In this document: positions 1 through 6,160 of the stretch, in pieces
How positions within the stretch are numbered: position 1 is the stretch's first letter
Layout of the letters: every line of letters starts with the position of its first letter
Source of the DNA: Candidatus Moraniibacteriota bacterium
GTDB lineage: Bacteria; Patescibacteriota; Minisyncoccia; Moranbacterales; UBA2206
Assembly (NCBI GenBank): GCA_026396205.1
Contig: JAPLXF010000074.1
Coordinates: forward strand, 1-13,574
DNA length: 13,574 bases
Direction: 5' to 3'
Notes under the pieces: model-generated
Told to the model about the DNA's origin: nothing
What the model saw: only the letters and a program-made list of their open reading frames with translations
Database searches by the model: none
Made by a program: the position numbers and the translations under genes

Positions 1-78
1 AAAAGAAAATAATAAATTTTCCGAAAAAGAATTTCCGGGATTTGTCTTTGTTCCGTTAATTAGTAAGTGAAATCAATG

Positions 79-96
79 TCCCGCACCAAATTCCGC
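79..96. repeat. Copy of the infA-rpmJ element arm, upstream of mltG
   Basis: TCCCGCACCAAATTCCGC. The first 17 bases are identical to 13245-13261, the left arm of the inverted-repeat element between infA and rpmJ. I see no matching right arm nearby, so this is a solitary arm, a truncated copy or a short dispersed motif. The rest of 1-128 is AT-rich. I can read no gene in it and no convincing promoter. TACGAATT at 105-112 resembles the CGAATT motifs at the right end of the window. Confidence 0.6.
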
Positions 97-128
97 AAAA
101 ACTCTACGAATTATAAAAGTAAAAAATT

Positions 129-1133
129 ATGGTAAAAAAAACAATAATAGGCGCAGCTATATTGATTTTGATTTTAATAGCCGGCTTTGGCTATTTCAAC
201 TATGAAGTTTATTACGGCCACGGAGGCGCTGAAGGAAATATGAATGTGGATATTGTGAAAGGCGATGGAGTAGAAAAAGTGGCGCTTAAATTGAAAGATA
301 AAAATCTGATTCCGGGGAAAATTTATCTTTATTATTATCTGAAAATCAAAAAACTTTCCGGAAAAATTCTGCCGGGAGTTTATGAACTCAATGGCCAAAT
401 GACCATTCCGGAAATTGCGACCATTATCACCGAGGGCAAAATCAGTTTTGTCCGCGTGACTTTTCCCGAAGGCTGGGACGCTAAAAAAATGGCCGAACGG
501 CTTTCCGCCAATGGTTTTAACGGAGACGAATTTCTCAAGCTTATCGAAAAACCGGAGCAGTTTCGGGAACGTTACGCTTTCTTGGCCGACCCCAGCATCA
601 AAACTTTGGAAGGTTATCTTTTTCCCGATACTTATTTTCTGAAAAAGGACACAGAAGCCTATAAAATTATTTCCAAAATGCTGGATAATTTTAATGGCAA
701 GCTGACGGCTGATTTGCGGAATGAAATCAAGAATCAGGAGAAAAGCATCCGCGATGAAATTATTATGGCCAGTGTTATTGAAAGAGAAGTTAATTCAGAA
801 GGAGATCGGGCTATTGTCAGTGGAATTTTTTGGAGCCGGATAAAAATCGGCCAGCCGCTGCAAAGCTGCGCCACGCTGGCTTATATTTTAGGCGTCAATA
901 AAAAACAATATTCACTTGAAGACACGCGCATTAATTCGCCGTTCAATACTTATCTCAACAAAGGCTTGCCGCCGGCTCCGATTGCCAATCCCGGGCTGGC
1001 TGCCATTAAAGCGGCTATTTATCCCAAAAATTCCGATTACAATTATTTCTTGAGCGACCCGGATACCGGACAAACCATCTTTTCCAAAAATCTGGAAGAG
1101 CACAACGCCAATAAAGCCAAATACGGGCTGTAA
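129..1133 (+). CDS. mltG: Endolytic murein transglycosylase MltG (YceG-like)
   Basis: This membrane-anchored lytic transglycosylase cleaves nascent glycan strands during peptidoglycan synthesis, and in other bacteria it sets the length at which strands are released. The 334 residues match the family's usual length. Residues 5-25 form one hydrophobic helix behind a short lysine-rich start, which would place the enzyme outside the membrane. A LysM-like region follows (about 38-105), then the YceG catalytic domain with EGYLFPDTY (161-169), ASVIERE (214-220; E218 is the expected catalytic glutamate) and the substrate-groove signature PFNTYLNKGLPPAPIANPG (271-289). All key motifs are present, so the enzyme should be active. 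The start at 129 puts the lysines directly before the helix. There is no Shine-Dalgarno sequence, only an A-rich leader. The next gene begins 16 bases after the stop, so the two are probably co-transcribed. Confidence 0.95.
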   Translation: MVKKTIIGAAILILILIAGFGYFNYEVYYGHGGAEGNMNVDIVKGDGVEKVALKLKDKNLIPGKIYLYYYLKIKKLSGKILPGVYELNGQMTIPEIATIITEGKISFVRVTFPEGWDAKKMAERLSANGFNGDEFLKLIEKPEQFRERYAFLADPSIKTLEGYLFPDTYFLKKDTEAYKIISKMLDNFNGKLTADLRNEIKNQEKSIRDEIIMASVIEREVNSEGDRAIVSGIFWSRIKIGQPLQSCATLAYILGVNKKQYSLEDTRINSPFNTYLNKGLPPAPIANPGLAAIKAAIYPKNSDYNYFLSDPDTGQTIFSKNLEEHNANKAKYGL

Positions 1134-1149
1134 ATAAATTTTAAAAAAT

Positions 1150-1461
1150 ATGCGAAAAAAACTTATTGTTTATGGGCTATTTTCAGCTTTAGGAGAAGCA
1201 GCTTATATTTTTCTAGTGGCGCTGTTTATGAACTCGGCCAATAAATTTTTCGGATCCGGGCCCAATATTCTGGGTATGGTAATTTTTCTCCTGATTTTTG
1301 TGTTTTCCGCTGCCATCAGTGGAGCGTTGATTTTGGGTAAGCCTATTTTGCTGTATCTGGATAATAAAAAACCAGAAGCTATCAAACTTTTCGGCTTTAC
1401 CCTCGGCTGGATTTTTATCTTGCTGGTTATTTTGCTGATATTATTATTGCTGGTATTTTGA
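1150..1461 (+). CDS. Small three-helix membrane protein of unknown function
   Basis: I do not recognise this 103-residue protein. It is very hydrophobic, with three likely membrane helices at about residues 6-27, 40-63 and 80-102. A short loop with GSGPN lies between the first two and a charged loop with DNKKPEA between the last two. It has no cysteine pair, no motif and no soluble domain. It starts 16 bases after mltG and is followed by an intrinsic terminator, so it looks like the last gene of the mltG transcript and may support envelope work. That link rests only on position. The stop is TGA, which argues against UGA being read as an amino acid here. Confidence 0.75.
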   Translation: MRKKLIVYGLFSALGEAAYIFLVALFMNSANKFFGSGPNILGMVIFLLIFVFSAAISGALILGKPILLYLDNKKPEAIKLFGFTLGWIFILLVILLILLLLVF

Positions 1462-1486
1462 GAGGACGAATAAATAAATATTTTTT

Positions 1487-1523
1487 AAAAAGTCGGGTTG
1501 AAATATTAATCTCGGCTTTTTTA
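1487..1523 (+). terminator. Intrinsic terminator after the mltG unit
   Basis: AGTCGGG (1491-1497) pairs with CTCGGCT (1511-1517), using two G-U pairs, around a 13-base AT-rich loop. The stem is preceded by an A run and followed by TTTTTT from 1517. It lies between the small membrane protein and the promoter at 1533, where one transcript should end and the next begin. Confidence 0.65.
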
Positions 1524-1532
1524 TTCCGCCTC

Positions 1533-1562
1533 TTGACAAAAAATCCGAATATGTGCTAACAT
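1533..1562 (+). promoter_or_regulatory. Candidate sigma-70 promoter for the HTH regulator
   Basis: A perfect -35 box TTGACA (1533-1538) is followed 18 bases later by TAACAT (1557-1562), a 4/6 match to the -10 consensus. Transcription would start near 1569, leaving a leader of about 30 bases before the ATG at 1598. The position just behind a terminator supports it. The weak point is the -10 box. Confidence 0.5.
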
Positions 1563-1597
1563 TGACCAACTCGATAAATTGTTTGAATTTCAATTTT

Positions 1598-2671
1598 ATG
1601 GTCAATAAAATGGCTAAAGAAAGCCAAAATAAACCTACGGAAAAAGGCGGTTCCCCCGAACCATATTTTTCAGCTTTAATAAGCGATTTATTTTCCGACT
1701 TGACTCCCCGTTCCCAAGAAATTCTGAAAAAACGCTTTGGTATCGGGCGCCAAAACACGGAAACACTGGAAAAAATCGGCAAGGAATACGGCATTACCCG
1801 CGAACGGGTGCGCCAGATTATTGTGGATGCCGTTAAAAAGATTTCCAAGAAAAAAGAAGGCAACAGCTTTAAAAACGCTGAAGAGAAAATTGTTTCCACA
1901 ATTGAGAAAAATCATGGTATAATAGAAGAGGTTAAGCTTATGCGGATTTTGAGCGGCGACAATGAATCGGAAATTAACGCGCTCAAATTTTTCGGAACCC
2001 TTTCCGGCCAATTGAAAATTGTTGAGGAAAAGGGCTTGCTGAAGAAATCTTGGATCTCGCAAGAAGAAATTTTAGAGCGAATCAAAGAAATCGGCAGAGT
2101 AACCAAGGAAATTTTTGAAACGGAAAAGAAACTGCTTCAGGATGTGGAACTGACGGAAAAATTGATTCAAAAAATTGAAGATTTGTCCCATGAAAAAGCG
2201 CTGAATCTGATTGATGTGCTGGGCAATGTGGCCAAAAACCGCTTCGGCAAATGGGGGCTTTCCCACTGGGAAGAAGTTAATCCCAAAGGCACACGGGAAA
2301 AAATCCACCTGGTGCTCAAAGAAAAAGGGCAGCCGCTCCATTTCACCGAGATCGCCAAATTTATTGATGAATATGGATTGAGCAAGAAAAAAGCCCATCC
2401 GCAAACTGTCCATAACGAACTCATAAAAGATGATCGCTTCGTGCTGATTGGACGGGGCATCTACGCGCTGAAAGAATGGGGTTACAAGCCGGGAACAGTC
2501 AAGGAAGTTTTAAGCCGGATTCTCAAAGAAAGCGGCCGACCGCTGGGCAGCGAAGAAATTTTAAATAAAGTGATGAAAGTCAGGAAAGTCAAGCGTTCGA
2601 CGGTGATGATCAATCTGAATAACAGCGCGCTTTTCATCAAGCAAAACAATCTCTACTCGGTTAAAAAATAA
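1598..2671 (+). CDS. Sigma-70 region 4-like / HARE-HTH DNA-binding regulator
   Basis: This 357-residue protein is a likely transcription factor. Residues 34-84 closely resemble sigma-70 region 4, the domain that binds the -35 box: LTPRSQEILKKRFGIG, then TLEKIGKEYGITRERVRQI. No region 2 is present, so by itself it should not melt promoters as a full sigma factor does. Residues 228-293 look like a HARE-HTH winged helix (REKIHLVLKEKGQPLHFTEIAKFI to the wing IGRGIYALKEWG), the fold also found in RNA polymerase delta subunits. Residues 95-152 and 298-355 look like two further winged helices. A longer reading from GTG at 1553 is possible, but that codon lies inside the promoter, so ATG 1598 is preferred; ATG 1610 is an alternative. 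The gene sits alone between promoter and downstream cluster. Its targets are unknown. Confidence 0.8.
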   Translation: MVNKMAKESQNKPTEKGGSPEPYFSALISDLFSDLTPRSQEILKKRFGIGRQNTETLEKIGKEYGITRERVRQIIVDAVKKISKKKEGNSFKNAEEKIVSTIEKNHGIIEEVKLMRILSGDNESEINALKFFGTLSGQLKIVEEKGLLKKSWISQEEILERIKEIGRVTKEIFETEKKLLQDVELTEKLIQKIEDLSHEKALNLIDVLGNVAKNRFGKWGLSHWEEVNPKGTREKIHLVLKEKGQPLHFTEIAKFIDEYGLSKKKAHPQTVHNELIKDDRFVLIGRGIYALKEWGYKPGTVKEVLSRILKESGRPLGSEEILNKVMKVRKVKRSTVMINLNNSALFIKQNNLYSVKK

Positions 2672-2718
2672 TACTTCAAAGGATATAAGCCAATTGTATC
2701 TTTGCAACGCCAAAGAAC

Positions 2719-3966
2719 ATGAGCGAATTAACACAAATATTATCGACATATAAAGCCATCGGGCAAATGCTAGCCGAATTTTGGTGGGTCATTTTTCCGG
2801 TGGCTTTTTATATTCTTTTTTATAAATTATGGATGGACCATGCCATTAAATATTGGATTTTAAAACGGGACTGGGTAGTTCTGGAAATTATTCCGCCCCG
2901 AGAAATCGAGCGGGGGCCGAAAATGATGGAATCTTTTTTCCAGGGTTTTGCCGGAGTGGTGGTGACTATCTATCCAATGGACAAATATCTCCAAGGCAAA
3001 CTGACCCACTTTACCAGCTTGGAGCTGGTGGGAGAGGAAGGCAGGCTTCATTTTTACATCCGGGTGGAAAAACAATATCGGAAAATTATCGAAGCCCAGC
3101 TCTACGCCCAGTATCCGGATATTGAAATAACTGAAGTGGAAGATTATGTAAAACGCTTTCCTAAACTGATTCCTAATAGGGATTGGAATTTGTGGGGAGC
3201 GGATATCCAAAAAAGCAATCCGGACATTTTTCCGATTAAAACTTACGACAAATTCGAAGAAAGCGTGACAGGAGAAATGCTTGATCCGATGGCGGCCATG
3301 GCCGAAGCCATGCAAAAATTGGGACCGGGGCAGCACATCTGGCTGCAGTTTATCATCCAACCTCTCATTGAAAGCTGGAATAAAACTCAATTCAAAGAAA
3401 TAGAAAAGCTGGCCGGCCGAACCAAGAATGGAACAGCCGGATTTGTGGAGGATTTTAGAGATGTGCTTTCGAAACTTTGGAAAGCCACTTCCGAGCCGGT
3501 GGAATTTAAAAAAGATAAAAAAGATGAGCAGCCGCTGGAATTTAGGCTGACGCCAGTGGAAAAAGATCGGCTCAAGGAAGTAGAAGAGAATCTCGGACAG
3601 AATTTTTTCAAAACTAAAATGCGGCTTATCTATTTGGGCCGGCGCGAAGGCTATTCCAATTCCTATGTGCCGACTTTTTTCGGAACTATCAAGCAATTCA
3701 GCAACCAGAATATAAACGGGCTAAAACCGCATGATATGAGCAAGACTTCCACCCAGTATTTTCTCAGGAAAAGCCGGATGATTTACCGCCAGCGGCGGAT
3801 TTACCGACGTTACCGAGATCGCGATATGGATGGAAAAAAAGTCCTTTTCTCTTCGAAAGAGCTGGCCTCGATGTATCATTTCCCCGATATGCATGTGAAA
3901 TCGCCGTCCATTCCGAGAATTGATGCCAAGCGCGGCTCGGCACCGGCTAATTTGCCAATAAGCTAG
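2719..3966 (+). CDS. Membrane protein paired with the VirD4/HerA-like ATPase
   Basis: This 415-residue protein has no function I can name with certainty. One membrane helix lies at residues 20-37 (FWWVIFPVAFYILFYKLW). The large remainder should be cytoplasmic, beginning with WVVLEIIPPREIERGPKMMESFFQGF (52-77), a pattern I associate with CPR proteins encoded beside type IV secretion-like ATPases. Residues 355-369 are very arginine-rich (YRQRRIYRRYRDRDMD). The tail has LFSSKELASMYHFPDMHVKSPSIPR (376-400), which resembles linker sequence that precedes the ATPase domain in single-chain relatives. The ATPase gene follows directly, so the two may form a split translocase with this protein as the membrane anchor. 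The TAG stop lies inside the repeat at 3963-4052. There is no clear ribosome binding site. Confidence 0.65.
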   Translation: MSELTQILSTYKAIGQMLAEFWWVIFPVAFYILFYKLWMDHAIKYWILKRDWVVLEIIPPREIERGPKMMESFFQGFAGVVVTIYPMDKYLQGKLTHFTSLELVGEEGRLHFYIRVEKQYRKIIEAQLYAQYPDIEITEVEDYVKRFPKLIPNRDWNLWGADIQKSNPDIFPIKTYDKFEESVTGEMLDPMAAMAEAMQKLGPGQHIWLQFIIQPLIESWNKTQFKEIEKLAGRTKNGTAGFVEDFRDVLSKLWKATSEPVEFKKDKKDEQPLEFRLTPVEKDRLKEVEENLGQNFFKTKMRLIYLGRREGYSNSYVPTFFGTIKQFSNQNINGLKPHDMSKTSTQYFLRKSRMIYRQRRIYRRYRDRDMDGKKVLFSSKELASMYHFPDMHVKSPSIPRIDAKRGSAPANLPIS

Positions 3967-4052
3967 CATGCGAAAAGCGCACTGCGAAAGCGCCCATCCG
4001 AATAAATTAATAAATTTCGTAGATTCGTATAACATTCGTAGTTTCGAATCGG
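3963..4052. repeat. Stop-to-start intergenic repeat, copy 1 (90 bp)
   Basis: Nearly identical to 10767-10878 apart from a 20-bp palindrome and two extra bases there. It begins with CTAGCATGCGAAAAGCGC, so the repeat itself supplies the TAG stop of the upstream gene. It ends with GTTTCGAATCGG, six bases before the ATG at 4059. Between them lie GCGAAAGCGCCC and three ATTCGTA-like units (from 4014, 4024 and 4035). TATAAC at 4028-4033 could act as a -10 box, but I see no good -35 box. The repeat fills the gap exactly, which looks like a functional intergenic cassette. Confidence 0.85.
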
Positions 4053-4058
4053 TAATAT

Positions 4059-5894
4059 ATGTCAGAAATCAATTTTTTTGCCAAAACCAATTTTAGAAAT
4101 CAGGATACGGTTTTTGGCATTAAAAAAGAAGACCGGACGCGCCATATGTATGTCATTGGAAAAACCGGCGTGGGAAAATCCAATGTTTTGGAAAATATGG
4201 CGATTCAGGATATCCGCAACGGCGAAGGCGTTTGTTTTGTCGATCCGCACGGCGAAGGGGCGGAAAAACTGCTCAAATCTATTCCGGCCAATCGAATCAA
4301 TGATGTGGTCTATTTCAATCCGGCGGATATGGAATACCCGATTGCTTTCAATATCTTGGAAGCGGTTTCCGAAGATCGGAAAAATTTGGTGGCTTCGGGC
4401 ATGATGGGAGTTTTCAAAAAAATCTGGCCGGATGTTTGGAGCGCTAGAATGGAATACATTTTGAATAATACCATTCTGGCTCTTTTGGATTTTCCCGGCT
4501 CGACCATGCTGGGAGCCAACCGGATGATGTTTGACAAAGATTACCGCAAGCGCGTTTATCTGAAAATAAAAGATCCGGTGGTCAAATCTTTCTGGATCAA
4601 TGAATTCGACAAATGGGAAGACCGGTTCCGGAAGGAAGCGGTAGCCGCCATCCAGAATAAAGTCGGGCAATTTCTTTCTTCCTCGACTATCAGAAATATT
4701 GTCGGCCAGCCGAAATCCACGATTGATATGAGCGAAATAATGAACAGGCAGAAGATATTGATTGTCAATCTGTCTAAAGGACGAATCGGGGAGGATGCCA
4801 TGCGGCTATTGGGCGGAATGATTGTTACCAAAATTCAATTGGCGGCGATGGGCCGGGTGGAAGTTCCGGAAGCGGAAAGAAAAGATTTTTATCTGTATGT
4901 GGATGAATTCCAAAATTTTGCCACTGAATCTTTCGCCAACATTTTGTCGGAAGCCAGAAAATACCGTCTGAATTTAATTCTGGCGCACCAGTATATCAAC
5001 CAGCTTATTTTTGACAATAATACGACCGTACGGGACGCGGTTTTCGGCAATATTGGAACTTTAGTTTCTTTTCGCGTAGGCGCCGAAGATGCCGAGCATC
5101 TGGAGAAAGAATTTGAGCCGGTTTTTATGATGAACGATTTGGTTAATCTGGCCAAATATAATGTCTATATAAAACTGATGATTGACGGCATTACCGGCGA
5201 TGCTTTTTCCGCCACCACTCTACCACCTTTTGATTTATCGGAAACGGAAATGAATGAAGAAAAAGTGATTCGCATTTCCCGGGAGCGCTATGGGCGCAAT
5301 CGCGCCGAAGTGGAAGAAAAAATTACCCGCTGGAGCGGCATGCTGCCCGAAGAAGATGTAAAAGTAGTCAAGCTTGAGGAGCAGGAAAAAATTTCCGCCG
5401 AAAAAAAAGAAACCAAAGAAGCGGATAAGGAAACTTTAATAATTTCCAAACCAAAAACAATTAAAGAAAAAACTATAGCTGAACCGGAAAAAAAGAAAGA
5501 AGAGCGGGTAATGTATGAAGCCATTTGCGATACTTGCGAGGAAAAAGTCCTAGTGCCATTCAAGCCGGATCCCGGCCGGCCGGCTTTTTGCAAAGATTGC
5601 CTCAAAGATTACCAGCGGGCCATGGCCAGAACCCGGGCGGAAGTTAAAGAAGGGGAAGAAATAAAAATAAAAAAAGTTTTTCCCAGAAAAAAAATTGATG
5701 TGCCAGAAGATAAAATAGTTTTACCCAATAATAATGATAGTTCAAATGTAGTAGCGCATGTTTCTACAGAAAGACCGATGAGCCTTTCACAAATGGCGCA
5801 TATTGCTCCCAAAAAATTTAAAAATCAGCGGAAAAAACCGGAAATAGATTTGGGTTCAGTCCGCCAGCTGATTGACCGAACTAAAGAAAATTAA
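4059..5894 (+). CDS. VirD4/TraD- or HerA-like P-loop ATPase with C-terminal zinc ribbon
   Basis: This 611-residue ATPase probably moves DNA or protein across the membrane. Walker A is GKTGVGKS (34-41). Walker B is FYLYVDE (277-283), followed by FQNFATESFANILSEARKY and the sensor-like stretch NLILAHQYINQL (305-316), as in type IV secretion coupling proteins (TraD/VirD4, TraG-type). VDPHGEGAE (61-69) and the FNIL region are also typical. It has no membrane helix, unlike VirD4; the anchor would come from the preceding gene. After a lysine- and glutamate-rich linker (about 430-485) comes a zinc ribbon with C490, C493, C511 and C514 and the core VPFKPDPGRPAFC, then a basic tail. I infer a DNA-uptake, conjugation-like or secretion role. 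The substrate is unknown, and no relaxase or VirB4 gene is in the window. Confidence 0.85.
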   Translation: MSEINFFAKTNFRNQDTVFGIKKEDRTRHMYVIGKTGVGKSNVLENMAIQDIRNGEGVCFVDPHGEGAEKLLKSIPANRINDVVYFNPADMEYPIAFNILEAVSEDRKNLVASGMMGVFKKIWPDVWSARMEYILNNTILALLDFPGSTMLGANRMMFDKDYRKRVYLKIKDPVVKSFWINEFDKWEDRFRKEAVAAIQNKVGQFLSSSTIRNIVGQPKSTIDMSEIMNRQKILIVNLSKGRIGEDAMRLLGGMIVTKIQLAAMGRVEVPEAERKDFYLYVDEFQNFATESFANILSEARKYRLNLILAHQYINQLIFDNNTTVRDAVFGNIGTLVSFRVGAEDAEHLEKEFEPVFMMNDLVNLAKYNVYIKLMIDGITGDAFSATTLPPFDLSETEMNEEKVIRISRERYGRNRAEVEEKITRWSGMLPEEDVKVVKLEEQEKISAEKKETKEADKETLIISKPKTIKEKTIAEPEKKKEERVMYEAICDTCEEKVLVPFKPDPGRPAFCKDCLKDYQRAMARTRAEVKEGEEIKIKKVFPRKKIDVPEDKIVLPNNNDSSNVVAHVSTERPMSLSQMAHIAPKKFKNQRKKPEIDLGSVRQLIDRTKEN

Positions 5895-5915
5895 TCTATT
5901 TATTAAATTTATTTT

Positions 5916-6086
5916 ATGATGGAAATTGATCCAGGGCAGAAGAAACTGATAATTATAATTTTGGCTCTGATTGCCGGAGTGGCTTTTCTGTGGTATCTGA
6001 TTAATACTGCCGCCAAGGTTACCAAAGACGCTCCTGAATCGCCGGCTTGGAATCCGACGAAATATGTCGAGGAGCAGGTGAAGTAA
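5916..6086 (+). CDS. 56-residue single-helix membrane protein
   Basis: A short open frame with ATG ATG at its start encodes MMEIDPGQKK, one membrane helix (about 11-30, LIIIILALIAGVAFLWYLIN), then a hydrophilic tail ending KYVEEQVK. I recognise no family. It lies 21 bases after the ATPase gene and directly before a strong terminator, so it is probably the last gene of the translocase cluster and could be a small accessory subunit. The charge pattern suggests a short N-terminus and a 26-residue soluble tail. Support for it being real comes from the clean helix, the same strand, the tight spacing and the terminator. There is no Shine-Dalgarno sequence. Confidence 0.65.
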   Translation: MMEIDPGQKKLIIIILALIAGVAFLWYLINTAAKVTKDAPESPAWNPTKYVEEQVK

Positions 6087-6095
6087 AGTATGAAA

Positions 6096-6128
6096 AAACA
6101 AAAGCGTCAGCTAACGCTTTTTTGTTTG
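6096..6128 (+). terminator. Intrinsic terminator of the translocase cluster
   Basis: A perfect 8-bp stem AAAAGCGT (6100-6107) and ACGCTTTT (6114-6121) closes a 6-base loop and is followed directly by more T (TTTTTT at 6118-6123). The outer AAACA/TGTTT bases can extend the stem. It starts ten bases after the stop of the 56-residue gene, so the mnmA unit is transcribed separately. Confidence 0.85.
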
Positions 6129-6160
6129 CAGTAATTTTTATTTTCCATTAAAGTTTAAAT

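Noticed and set aside
1150..1461. Recoded UGA (glycine) as in Gracilibacteria or SR1
   Set aside because: TGA ends this small gene, and all recognised proteins reach full length without in-frame TGA.
1553..1597. GTG at 1553 as the start of the regulator
   Set aside because: The codon lies between the -35 and -10 boxes, so a transcript from that promoter would not contain it.
1444..1899. A 151-residue minus-strand open frame across the terminator and the start of the regulator
   Set aside because: It crosses a plausible terminator and promoter and overlaps the sigma region 4 coding sequence; no domain is visible.
1918..1923. TATAAT inside the regulator gene
   Set aside because: No suitable -35 box lies 16-18 bases upstream, and no gene nearby needs an internal promoter.
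2700..2715. CTTTG/CAAAG hairpin before the 415-residue membrane protein gene
   Set aside because: The stem is only five bases with no T run, too weak to call a terminator or regulator.
2860..3696. A 278-residue open frame on the minus strand opposite the 415-residue membrane protein
   Set aside because: It lies wholly opposite a gene with recognisable features, is rich in F, H and I as antisense frames of AT-rich genes are, and shows no family motif.
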